Shown here: piece by piece, positions 57,152 to 64,000 of the stretch | How positions within the stretch are numbered: position 1 is the first letter of the stretch | How the letters are laid out: every line of letters starts with the position of its first letter | NCBI RefSeq assembly: GCF_039541795.1 | Contig: NZ_BAABGX010000001.1 | Location: forward strand, 682,001 to 746,000 | Source of the DNA: Nibribacter koreensis | GTDB taxonomy: Bacteria > Bacteroidota > Bacteroidia > Cytophagales > Hymenobacteraceae | DNA length: 64,000 bases | Reading direction: 5' to 3' | Translations under genes and position numbers: made by a program | The notes under the pieces: model-generated | What the model was told of the DNA's origin: nothing | Databases searched by the model: none | The model's input: the letters and a program-made list of their open reading frames with translations, nothing else

Positions 57152-59773
57152 CTAAGCCAGTAATGATTCAGCCTTGGCAAGTGCGGAATCTAAGCCAGCC
57201 ACTTCCTTGCCACCGGCCGTAGCGTAGAAAGGTTGTCCGCCGCCGCCGCCTTTAATTTCCTTGGCCAGCTCTTTCACCATTTGCACGGCGTTCAAGCCCT
57301 TACTAGAAACCACTTCATCTGACAGCATAACAGCTAATTGAGGCTTTCCGTCTACGTTGGCGGCTAGCACTAGCACCAGGTTGTCTACCACTGAGCGCAG
57401 GTCGAAGGCCAGCTTCTTCAAGTAATCAGCGTTGCTCACGTCCACTTTAGCCGCCAAGAAGTTAACGCCGTTCACTTCGCGCACTTCAGAGGCGAGTTTC
57501 TCTTTCTGGGCCGTCACTTGCTTCAGTTCAAACGCTTCTAGTTGCTTGCGCAAAGTGGCATTTTCGTCTTGCAGTTTTTCAATAGCCTTTCCGAATTCCT
57601 TTTGCACACCCAAGATTTGCTTCACTTCCTCAAACTGCGTGATTTGCTCATCTACAAAGGCCTCGGCTACATCTGCTGTCACGGCTTCAATACGTCTTAC
57701 ACCCGCAGCAACTGAGCTTTCACTCACAATTTTGAAGAACCCGATATTACCCGTATTCTGCACGTGTATACCACCGCAAAGTTCTATGGAATAATCTCTG
57801 TTGAAGGTGATAACACGGACAAAGTCCCCGTATTTCTCTCCGAACAAAGCGGTAGCGCCCAGTTGCTTGGCTTCTTCAATAGGCACATTCCGGCGCTCGT
57901 CTTTCTCAATAGATTCCCTAATACGCTCGTTCACAATCTGCTCTACTTGCTTTAACTGCTCTTCTGTCACTTTGGTGAAATGAGAGAAGTCAAAACGCAA
58001 CAGTTTATCGCTTACCAAGGAGCCTTTCTGGTTCACGTGGTCGCCCAGCACCTGCTTCAGCGCCGCGTGCAACAAGTGCGTAGCCGAGTGGTTCTTCTTA
58101 ATGAGCGCACGGCGCTGGCTGTCTACTTTGGCCACCAGGGTTTCTTCCAGGTTCTTAGGCAGTTCCGTGGTGATATGGACAATCAGGTCGTTTTCTTTGA
58201 CCGTGTTAATTACTTTCACCTTACCCGAGGCAGATTCCAGCACGCCCGTGTCTCCTACCTGCCCACCGCTTTCGGCATAGAAAGGGGTGCGGTCCAGCAC
58301 TAGGTGGTATTCCTTTTTGTTTTTGGCCGTCACCTCGCGGTAGCGCACAATCTTCGCCTCCGTGGATTCTGCGTCATAGGCAATCCACTCGGTTTCGGTG
58401 TCTGGTTGTAGCATCACCCAGTCGCTTTGCTCGGTTTGCGCGGCGTTGCGAGAACGGTTCTTCTGCTGCTCCATCTCTACGGTGAAGCCCGCCTCGTCTA
58501 TGGTCAGTCCGCTTTCCTTGGCAATCAGGGCCGTTAAATCCAGCGGGAACCCGAAGGTGTCATACAATTCAAAAGCGGTTTTGCCGTCAATGGTGTTGCC
58601 GTTGGCTTTGAAGGAATCCTGAAGAGCGTCCAGTCGCTTCAAGCCGTTCTCCAAGGTGCGTAAGAAGGCATTCTCTTCTTCCTCAATCACCCGCTGCACA
58701 AAGGCCTGCTGAGCCTTCAATTCTGGGAACACATTTGCCAGTTGGTCTGCCAACACCGGAACGATGGTGTTCAGGAACGGCTTCTTGAAGTTCAAGTAGG
58801 TAAAGGAATAGCGCACCGCACGCCGAAGGATGCGACGAATCACATACCCCGCTTTATTATTGCTAGGCAATTGACCATCTGCAATAGTAAAAGAGATGGC
58901 GCGAATGTGGTCGGCGATTACCCTGATGGCAATGTCTACCTTTTCGTTTTCGCCATAAACTACGCCGGCTTCCCGGGCAATGAACTGAATCATCGGCTGG
59001 AAAACGTCAGTGTCATAGTTAGAGCGCTTGCCCTGGATGGCCATGCACAAACGCTCGAAGCCCATGCCCGTATCTACGTGTTGCGCAGGGAGTTTCACCA
59101 AAGAGCTATCCGCCAATCGGTTGAACTCCATGAACACGTTGTTCCAGATTTCCACCACTTGCGGGTGGTCATTGTTCACCAGAGTCTTTCCATCTACCTG
59201 GGCCCGCTCCTCGTCTGTACGCAAGTCCACGTGAATCTCTGAGCAAGGACCGCAGGGACCGGTATCGCCCATCTCCCAGAAGTTGTCCTTCTTATTGCCC
59301 ATCAAAATGCGGTCTTCGGCAATCATGGTCTTCCAGATGTCAAAGGCCTCCTGGTCCATTTGCAGGTTCTCAGAAGCGTCTCCCTGGAAAACAGAAACGT
59401 ACAGCCGGTCTTTGGGCAGTTTGTACACCTCGGTGAGCAATTCCCATGACCATGTCAGCGCGTCTTGCTTGAAATAGTCGCCAAACGACCAGTTCCCCAG
59501 CATCTCAAACATGGTGTGGTGGTAGGTGTCATAGCCTACTTCTTCCAAGTCATTGTGCTTACCAGATACGCGCAGACATTTCTGGGTATCGGCTACGCGC
59601 GCATAGGGCGCCGGCTTGTTGCCCAGGAAATAATCTTTGAACGGAGCCATGCCTGAGTTGATGAACATCAAGGTAGGGTCGTCTTTCACCACAATGGGAG
59701 CCGAAGGCACAATCTGGTGGCCTTTGGAGGCGAAGAAATCTAGGAACTGCTGACGTATCTGAGCCGAGGTCAT
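57152..59773 (-). CDS. alaS: Alanyl-tRNA synthetase
   Basis: An 873-residue class II synthetase. The catalytic domain (about 1-350) has FINSGMAPFKDYFLG, EMLGNWSFGDYFK and DTGMGFERL. The editing domain (about 550-710) has the zinc ligands HSATHLLH and CGGIH. The C-terminal oligomer/C-Ala part ends with GGGGGQPFYATAGG. The N-terminal DNA-binding-like IRQQFLDFFASKGH is usual. The start is ATG at 59773, with a good -7 promoter element about 100 bp upstream. Confidence 0.97.
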   Translation of the reverse strand: MTSAQIRQQFLDFFASKGHQIVPSAPIVVKDDPTLMFINSGMAPFKDYFLGNKPAPYARVADTQKCLRVSGKHNDLEEVGYDTYHHTMFEMLGNWSFGDYFKQDALTWSWELLTEVYKLPKDRLYVSVFQGDASENLQMDQEAFDIWKTMIAEDRILMGNKKDNFWEMGDTGPCGPCSEIHVDLRTDEERAQVDGKTLVNNDHPQVVEIWNNVFMEFNRLADSSLVKLPAQHVDTGMGFERLCMAIQGKRSNYDTDVFQPMIQFIAREAGVVYGENEKVDIAIRVIADHIRAISFTIADGQLPSNNKAGYVIRRILRRAVRYSFTYLNFKKPFLNTIVPVLADQLANVFPELKAQQAFVQRVIEEEENAFLRTLENGLKRLDALQDSFKANGNTIDGKTAFELYDTFGFPLDLTALIAKESGLTIDEAGFTVEMEQQKNRSRNAAQTEQSDWVMLQPDTETEWIAYDAESTEAKIVRYREVTAKNKKEYHLVLDRTPFYAESGGQVGDTGVLESASGKVKVINTVKENDLIVHITTELPKNLEETLVAKVDSQRRALIKKNHSATHLLHAALKQVLGDHVNQKGSLVSDKLLRFDFSHFTKVTEEQLKQVEQIVNERIRESIEKDERRNVPIEEAKQLGATALFGEKYGDFVRVITFNRDYSIELCGGIHVQNTGNIGFFKIVSESSVAAGVRRIEAVTADVAEAFVDEQITQFEEVKQILGVQKEFGKAIEKLQDENATLRKQLEAFELKQVTAQKEKLASEVREVNGVNFLAAKVDVSNADYLKKLAFDLRSVVDNLVLVLAANVDGKPQLAVMLSDEVVSSKGLNAVQMVKELAKEIKGGGGGQPFYATAGGKEVAGLDSALAKAESLLA

Positions 59774-59869
59774 GTATTAAATAATAGCTTTGTAATACGA
59801 GGCGCAAAGTCTTGTAAATGCGAAAGAAAAAGCGAATTTTTGCCGTTTCAGTACGCACCGCCTCACCTG

Positions 59870-59877
59870 CAAAAGTA
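59870..59877 (-). promoter_or_regulatory. Bacteroidota-type -7 element upstream of alaS
   Basis: On the minus strand this reads TACTTTTG followed by CA, matching TAnnTTTG, 97 bp before the alaS start. The leader in between (59774-59869) has no recognised structure. Confidence 0.5.
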
Positions 59878-59903
59878 AGCTTTTTTACCAAAAACGGTGT
59901 TTT

Positions 59904-59984
59904 AGTTGAGAGTTAAAAGTTTAGAGTTATGAGTTAGCTCTTCCTCTTATGCACTCTTAACTCATAATTTTTAACTCTTAACTC
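59904..59984. repeat. Inverted word array before the MerR-like gene
   Basis: Arms 59905-59936 (GTTGAGAGTTAAAAGTTTAG and on) and 59953-59984 (ACTCTTAACTCATAATTTTT and on) are largely complementary. Both are built from variants of GAGTTAAAAGTTATGAGT. The right arm ends 7 bp before the GTG start at 59992. Confidence 0.75.
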
Positions 59985-59991
59985 CCAAAAA

Positions 59992-60330
59992 GTGCCTTAC
60001 AAAGAACGCGACATAGAAAAACAATACTACAGCATTGGCGAAGTGGCCGCCATGTTTGAAGTAGCCCCGTCCTTGATCAGATTCTGGGAAACCGAATTTG
60101 ACATCCTCAAACCTAAGAAGAACAAGAAAGGCAATCGTCTTTTCTCACCCAAAGACATTGAGAACCTGCGCTTTGTCTACCATTTAGTAAAGGAGCGCGG
60201 CTATACCATCCAGGGCGCCCGCGAAATGCTCAAAACCCGTGGCGTGCAGGCCCGCGAAAAGTTTGAAATGGTGCAAAGCTTGGAGAAAATCAAGGAGTTC
60301 TTAAACAGCATAAAAGCGCAACTGCCATAA
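59992..60330 (+). CDS. MerR-family transcriptional regulator
   Basis: A 112-residue protein with a MerR DNA-binding domain (about 13-80): YYSIGEVAAMFEVAPSLIRFW (ends YYSIGEV and LIRFWE), a wing region KKGNRLFSPKDIENLRFVYHL, and a short dimer helix REMLKTRGVQ to the C-terminus. There is no effector domain and no cysteine pattern for metals. The start is GTG at 59992. It is divergent from alaS, and dprA follows after a repeat-filled 218-bp gap. Similar single-domain MerR proteins near dprA occur in relatives; the target is unknown. Confidence 0.88.
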   Translation: MPYKERDIEKQYYSIGEVAAMFEVAPSLIRFWETEFDILKPKKNKKGNRLFSPKDIENLRFVYHLVKERGYTIQGAREMLKTRGVQAREKFEMVQSLEKIKEFLNSIKAQLP

Positions 60331-60350
60331 GCCCTGCGGGCTAGTCCTGT

Positions 60351-60584
60351 GTTCTGAGTCACGAGTCCTGAGTAGCGAAAAGACTCATAATTCTAGACGC
60401 GCGATTCAGGATTAAAACCGTTTTTGGCTTATTTATAAGAAAACAGGCTAAAAACGAATTTGCTCCACTCAGGCGTTTTTGTTGTCAATCACATTAACTC
60501 AGGGCTCAAGACTCAGAACTCAGGACTCAGACTGTCGTACCCACATTCATGACTCAGGACTCGCGACTCAGAACTCAGGACTCT
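60351..60584. repeat. Composite element: word arrays around a palindrome, running into dprA
   Basis: The left array (60351-60386, GTTCTGAGTCACGAGTCCTG and on) and right array (60496-60533 and 60550-60584, GACTCAGGACTC/AGAACTCAG words) are inverted with respect to each other. They flank palindrome copy 21. The right array continues past the dprA ATG (60549) for about 12 codons. Confidence 0.8.
60419..60456. repeat. 38-bp palindrome family, copy 21
   Basis: It is enclosed by the inverted word arrays. The left arm is CGTTTTTGGCTTA and the right ACAGGCTAAAAACG. Confidence 0.82.
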
Positions 60585-61694
60585 AAAGATTTACTGTACC
60601 AAGTGGCCCTGCCCTTGATACCCAGAATTGGCGGAGGGAATGCTCGTACCTTGGTACAGGCGCTGGGGAGTCCGGAAAACGTGTTTTCTGCCTCGTTTGA
60701 CAGTCTGTCTAAGGTCAATCGTATTGGAGAGGTATTCGCCAAAAGTATTATCAGCTACAAAGCCTCTGCGCTAAGACAAGCCGAAGAAATTATTCTTCGA
60801 GCTGAGAAAGAGGAAGTCCAACTTTTATACTACACCAACCCCGCCTACCCAGACCGCTTGCGGGATCTGCCTGATGCTCCGCTCCTGCTGTATTACAAGG
60901 GTACCGCAAACTTGAATGCGCAAAAGGTCATCAGTATTGTAGGCACCCGCAAAAGCACCGACTATGGCCAGAAAGTAACGGAGCAATTGGTGCAAGATTT
61001 GGTGAAGCATGAAGCCTTGGTGGTGAGCGGACTGGCGTATGGCATTGACATCATTTCGCATAGAGCGGCCCTTAACGCAGGATTGCCCACTGTCGGCGTG
61101 ATGGCCAATAGCCTGGAGACCATCTATCCCTATGCGCACACCCATGACGCTCGTAAAATGCTAGAGCACGGTGGTCTGCTTTCTGAGTTTCCCTTCGGGA
61201 CTAAGCCAGATGCGCCGCGCTTTCCGTCCCGCAACCGCATCATTGCTGGCATGGCCGACTGCACTATTGTGGTGGAATCAACGGACAAAGGCGGCTCTTT
61301 AATTTCAGCAGATATTGCACACAGCTATGACCGGGAAGTGATGGCGGTTCCAGGGCCCATCACCTCAGAAACCTCTGAAGGCACCAACCAGTTGATTAAA
61401 AGTCTAAAAGCGGTGCCGTATACCAAATTCAAGGATCTTGAAGAGCTGTTAAACTGGGATAAGGCCCTGGCGTCTCCTGCCGTACCTAAAGCGCCGCCTA
61501 GGCGTGATTTTTCTGGCTTCCCGGAGAATGAGCAGTTGGTCCTAAAGCTTTTGCAGCACGCAGGCCCCACGCATATTGACATCCTCAGCCGCAACACGCA
61601 GTTTACCATGGGGCAGTTATCGTCGGTGCTGTTTACGCTGGAGATGAGCGGCCAGATAAAAGCCATGCCGGGTAAATTGTATGGCCTCCTTTAA
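60549..61694 (+). CDS. dprA: DNA processing protein DprA
   Basis: A 381-residue protein that loads RecA on incoming single-stranded DNA during transformation. An N-terminal SAM-like domain (about 15-80) is followed by the extended Rossmann domain with VGTRKSTDYG, VVSGLAYGIDIISHRAAL, FPFGTKPDAPRFPSRNRIIAG and SLISADIA. A C-terminal winged-helix (about 320-381) closes. Residues 1-13 (MTQDSRLRTQDSK) are encoded by a GACTCAGGACTC-type repeat array and precede the conserved region, so they are repeat-derived. The last 14 bp overlap the next gene. Confidence 0.95.
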   Translation: MTQDSRLRTQDSKDLLYQVALPLIPRIGGGNARTLVQALGSPENVFSASFDSLSKVNRIGEVFAKSIISYKASALRQAEEIILRAEKEEVQLLYYTNPAYPDRLRDLPDAPLLLYYKGTANLNAQKVISIVGTRKSTDYGQKVTEQLVQDLVKHEALVVSGLAYGIDIISHRAALNAGLPTVGVMANSLETIYPYAHTHDARKMLEHGGLLSEFPFGTKPDAPRFPSRNRIIAGMADCTIVVESTDKGGSLISADIAHSYDREVMAVPGPITSETSEGTNQLIKSLKAVPYTKFKDLEELLNWDKALASPAVPKAPPRRDFSGFPENEQLVLKLLQHAGPTHIDILSRNTQFTMGQLSSVLFTLEMSGQIKAMPGKLYGLL

Positions 61695-62520
61695 TTCTAA
61701 TTACGTGTACATTACCTACAACGGCCAATTTCTGCAAGAAGCAGCCTTACAACTGCCTGTAACCAACCGTGCCTTTCAATACAACGATGGCTTTTTTGAG
61801 ACCTTGGTGGTTGAGCAAGGCAAGGTGCGCTTTCTAGCAGAGCATTGGGAACGCATGCAGGAAGCCGCTTCTATATTGGGCTTAGAAGTACCCAAAGATT
61901 TAACCATTGACAAGTTAGAGGAAACAATACAAGCGTTGGTCTTGAAGAATGAGTGCGCGAGCCTAGCCAGAATAAAATTGAAGGTCTGGCGAACCGGAGA
62001 AGGCTTATACACCCCCCAGACAGACGCGGTGGATTGGCTGTTGACGGCTCACGGTATGGAGTCTCCTTCCTTGATAACAATGGCTGTTGGTATTTGCCAG
62101 ACGGTTCAAACGCTCCTTTCCCGCTTTTCTACCTTTAAAGGCCCTAATTCTCTCTTGTACGTGATGGCCAGCCGAGAGAAAAAGAAAAGACAGCTAGAGG
62201 ATTTGGTTTTGCTAACAGCTAGCGGTCATGTAGCTGAACTCACGTATTCTAATATCTTCTGGCTCAAGGACAACATCCTGTACACACCTTCTCTGGATAC
62301 TGGTTGTCTGAATGGCGTCATGCGCCGCCACTTGCTAAAAAAGGCTGTAGGCAAATGGACAGTGAAAGAAGGCGTTTATGCGCCTCAAGCATTGCACCTC
62401 GCTGACCTAGTGTTTGCTTCTAATGTGATGGGATTACGGCCTATTGAAAGCATTGAAGGAAAACCGCTTACTCTGCAATTACCTCTACTGGAAGAAATGC
62501 GCGCGCTGGCTTTTGGATAA
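61681..62520 (+). CDS. Class IV pyridoxal-phosphate aminotransferase / aminodeoxychorismate lyase-like
   Basis: A 279-residue PLP enzyme of fold type IV. RAFQYNDGFFETLVVEQGKVRFLAEHWERM (ends RAFQYNDG and EHWERM), RIKLKVWR, the catalytic lysine in STFKGPNSLLYVMA, VAELTYSNIFWLKD and TGCLNGVMRRHLL are seen. The family includes PabC, D-amino-acid and branched-chain aminotransferases. The NDGFFET and K-x-PNSL context favours a PabC-like lyase for 4-aminobenzoate, but this is not certain. It overlaps dprA by 14 bp. Confidence 0.88.
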   Translation: MASFNSNYVYITYNGQFLQEAALQLPVTNRAFQYNDGFFETLVVEQGKVRFLAEHWERMQEAASILGLEVPKDLTIDKLEETIQALVLKNECASLARIKLKVWRTGEGLYTPQTDAVDWLLTAHGMESPSLITMAVGICQTVQTLLSRFSTFKGPNSLLYVMASREKKKRQLEDLVLLTASGHVAELTYSNIFWLKDNILYTPSLDTGCLNGVMRRHLLKKAVGKWTVKEGVYAPQALHLADLVFASNVMGLRPIESIEGKPLTLQLPLLEEMRALAFG

Positions 62521-62527
62521 GATTAAT

Positions 62528-62565
62528 CGTTTTAGGCTTGTTTAGCAGAAAACAGCCCAAAAACG
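62528..62565. repeat. 38-bp palindrome family, copy 22
   Basis: It lies between the convergent aminotransferase and dipeptidase genes. The left arm CGTTTTAGGCTTG has lost bases of identity; the right arm ACAGCCCAAAAACG is close to consensus. Confidence 0.78.
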
Positions 62566-62576
62566 GCGGTAGCTGA

Positions 62577-63776
62577 TTACTTAGAAGCGACCGTAGTGCC
62601 AACTGAGTTTGCTTTCCAAATCCTGAGGAAGTTGCCGCCCAGAATCTTTTCAATGTCCTTCTTTTTGTAGGCTCTCTCTAAAAGCGCTTTGGTAATCAAA
62701 GGATAGGTAGACACGTCTTCTAACCCTGTAGGGGCAGAACTGATGCCGTCATAGTCTGAGCCCAGGCCCACATGGTCAATGCCGGCTACTTTCACTACGT
62801 GGTCTATATGGTCTATTAAAACAGAAATGGGCGGATTGAGGGTAGCCGTTTCTTTGGGGAATTGGCGGTACAATGCAGCCCTCAGCGCTGGTCCGGTAAT
62901 TCCTTTTTCTTCCAAGGCTTTTATGTCGTTTTGATGCGCACCAATAAAGGATTTTACGCGCTGGTTATAGGTGCTGTCCAGAAACTCGGAGAAAAAATTG
63001 AGGTGCACCACGCCGCCGTTCTTAGCCAGGGCTTTGAGTTGGTCATCGGTTAGGTTTCTGGAATGCGGGCAAAGGGCGGCTGCGCAGCTGTGTGAGACCA
63101 GCACCGGTTTAGTGGAGGTTTGCAGCACGTCATAGAATGTCTTTTCACCCACATGAGACAAGTCTACAATCATGCCCACCTGGTTCATGCGCTGGACTAT
63201 CTGCCTGCCAAAATCCGTGAGGCCTTTTCTGCCATTGCCTTTCACCTCATCTGCCGCCGATGATGCCCAGGTAGTGCTGTTGTTCCAGGTAAGCGTGAGG
63301 TAGCGCACGCCTCTCTGGTAAAAGTGGTTTACGTTCTCCAGTTTCTCCTCTAGCATGTGCCCGCCTTCAACGCCAGTGAGTGCCGCAATTCTGCCGGCTT
63401 TTATGGCCGCCTGCATTTGCTCTGGAGAATACACCACCTGCAGTTTGTCTGGGTTGCGTTTGGCTACTGCCTCAAGAGAATCTATCTGGGCGTTGGCAAA
63501 AGAGAAAGCGCGGCCTGGCCCGTAGGTCTCATCGCAGAAGACGGCAAACACTTGCAGGTCCATGCCTCCTTTCTTCAGGCGCGCTAAATCAGTATGGGCT
63601 TTTCCGGTCAAATCCTGGTCCATGGCCATCCCTTCCATGACCACCTGTGACAAGACGTCATTGTGGGTGTCTACTAGGATAGCCTTCTGGTGGATGCTCT
63701 GATACGAAGGCGCGCAGGAAGCCAGAAAACTTAAAGAAAGAGCCGTTATACAGAAACGCGACGTGCTTGAATACAT
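62577..63776 (-). CDS. Membrane dipeptidase (M19) lipoprotein
   Basis: A 399-residue protein with a lipoprotein signal ending FLASC (Cys21). The renal-dipeptidase fold has zinc ligands in VDTHNDVL (H-x-D), the bridging glutamate in TGVEGGHML, and histidines in VDLSHVGE and LVSHSCAAAL. The closing GLGSDYDGI carries the substrate-binding region. It hydrolyses dipeptides, including L-D or D-containing ones, on the periplasmic side, probably in peptide use or cell-wall recycling. It is monocistronic, with a palindrome upstream. Confidence 0.93.
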   Translation of the reverse strand: MYSSTSRFCITALSLSFLASCAPSYQSIHQKAILVDTHNDVLSQVVMEGMAMDQDLTGKAHTDLARLKKGGMDLQVFAVFCDETYGPGRAFSFANAQIDSLEAVAKRNPDKLQVVYSPEQMQAAIKAGRIAALTGVEGGHMLEEKLENVNHFYQRGVRYLTLTWNNSTTWASSAADEVKGNGRKGLTDFGRQIVQRMNQVGMIVDLSHVGEKTFYDVLQTSTKPVLVSHSCAAALCPHSRNLTDDQLKALAKNGGVVHLNFFSEFLDSTYNQRVKSFIGAHQNDIKALEEKGITGPALRAALYRQFPKETATLNPPISVLIDHIDHVVKVAGIDHVGLGSDYDGISSAPTGLEDVSTYPLITKALLERAYKKKDIEKILGGNFLRIWKANSVGTTVASK

Positions 63777-63883
63777 ACCAGAAAGGAAGGATGGAAAACC
63801 AAGGCAGTTTAGTTAAATAGCAGCAATCCGCCAAACGCCTCATTTGTAATCCACTTGTCGCATTTGCCCTTCCCTGGCAGAAG

Positions 63884-63921
63884 CGTTTTTGGGCTGTTTT
63901 CCAGAAAATAGCCCAAAAACG
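63884..63921. repeat. 38-bp palindrome family, copy 23 (paired change)
   Basis: TTTTTGGGCTG on the left and AGCCCAAAAA on the right keep pairing although the usual GGCC has become GGGC. It lies upstream of the dipeptidase gene, and the remaining bases to 64000 show no gene. Confidence 0.87.
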
Positions 63922-64000
63922 AAAGCGATGAAAGTTTTTTTATAAAAACAGCTCATCGCTTTACAACCATTTAGAAAAGAGCGGCTAGACTACCCAGCGG

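Noticed and set aside
60351..60584. CRISPR array in the GACTCAGGACTC region
   Set aside because: No constant repeat with unique spacers; words are degenerate and in both orientations, and no cas genes are present.

Overview
The window is chromosomal DNA from a member of the Bacteroidota, most likely Cytophagales and probably a Hymenobacteraceae-type (Rufibacter-like) organism. This rests on the gene repertoire: a fused alpha/beta 2-oxoacid dehydrogenase E1, a TamL-type lipoprotein barrel, DUF349 and DUF4369/TlpA proteins and a LytTR regulator. It also rests on TAnnTTTG-type promoter elements, frequent GTG/TTG starts without clear Shine-Dalgarno sequences, and roughly 50% G+C. No transposase, prophage or CRISPR array is visible, and almost everything is housekeeping or envelope biology.

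Layout. 1-1.8 kb holds the end of a histidine operon (hisA end, hisF, hisIE). 1.9-3.3 kb has two regulators (TetR, LytTR). 3.5-7.7 kb is a tight four-gene cassette: a C39-like papain-fold protein, a RimK-like ATP-grasp ligase, a GCS2 carboxylate-amine ligase and an N-formylglutamate-amidohydrolase-like enzyme. It looks like a peptide or amide-metabolite pathway with no assigned product. 7.8-11.8 kb carries small membrane proteins, a nucleoid-associated protein, a membrane-protein gene broken by a stop codon, and a DUF4136 protein. 11.9-16 kb is gyrA with a TPR gene and a small lipoprotein gene. 16-23.7 kb holds exported proteins, two tandem M14 peptidase-like proteins, an HD hydrolase, an outer-membrane barrel and an S1/P1 nuclease, followed by tRNA-Thr. 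24-29.4 kb: DUF349 protein, YqgE, pdxH, DUF1015, Maf. 29.6-34.2 kb: a minus-strand operon sdaAB-tolC-adaptor-gpsA. 34.4-39.9 kb: a tryptophan-dioxygenase-family protein, a flavoprotein, a CoA-binding protein, an exported GldN-like protein and a rhodanese lipoprotein. 40.2-42.8 kb: sigma factor, probable anti-sigma factor and outer-membrane protein. 42.9-54.2 kb: rRNA/tRNA methyltransferase, tamL, oxoacid dehydrogenase E1, hemF, PAP2, ribE, a sugar transferase, pcm, a thioesterase and a protein resembling the DNA polymerase III psi subunit. 54.4-63.8 kb: TlpA-like, gatB, alaS, MerR, dprA, a class IV aminotransferase and a dipeptidase.

The unusual part lies between the genes. First, I count 23 copies of one intergenic palindrome. 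Every copy is exactly 38 bp between its end dinucleotides, with left arm CGTTTTTGGCCTGTTTTC, a 2-bp centre and the reverse complement of that arm. Many copies carry paired (compensatory) changes, and several carry extra complementary arms unique to the locus; one is a perfect 52-bp palindrome. Copies cluster at convergent gene ends but also exactly fill gaps between co-directional genes. Second, at least eight intergenic sites hold arrays of short degenerate words. Each site has its own vocabulary, usually in inverted pairs, often beginning at a stop codon and in one case reading into a coding sequence (the N-terminus of DprA). At two sites the inverted word arrays bracket a 38-bp palindrome. 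These two repeat systems and the amidoligase cassette are the main candidates for something undescribed.
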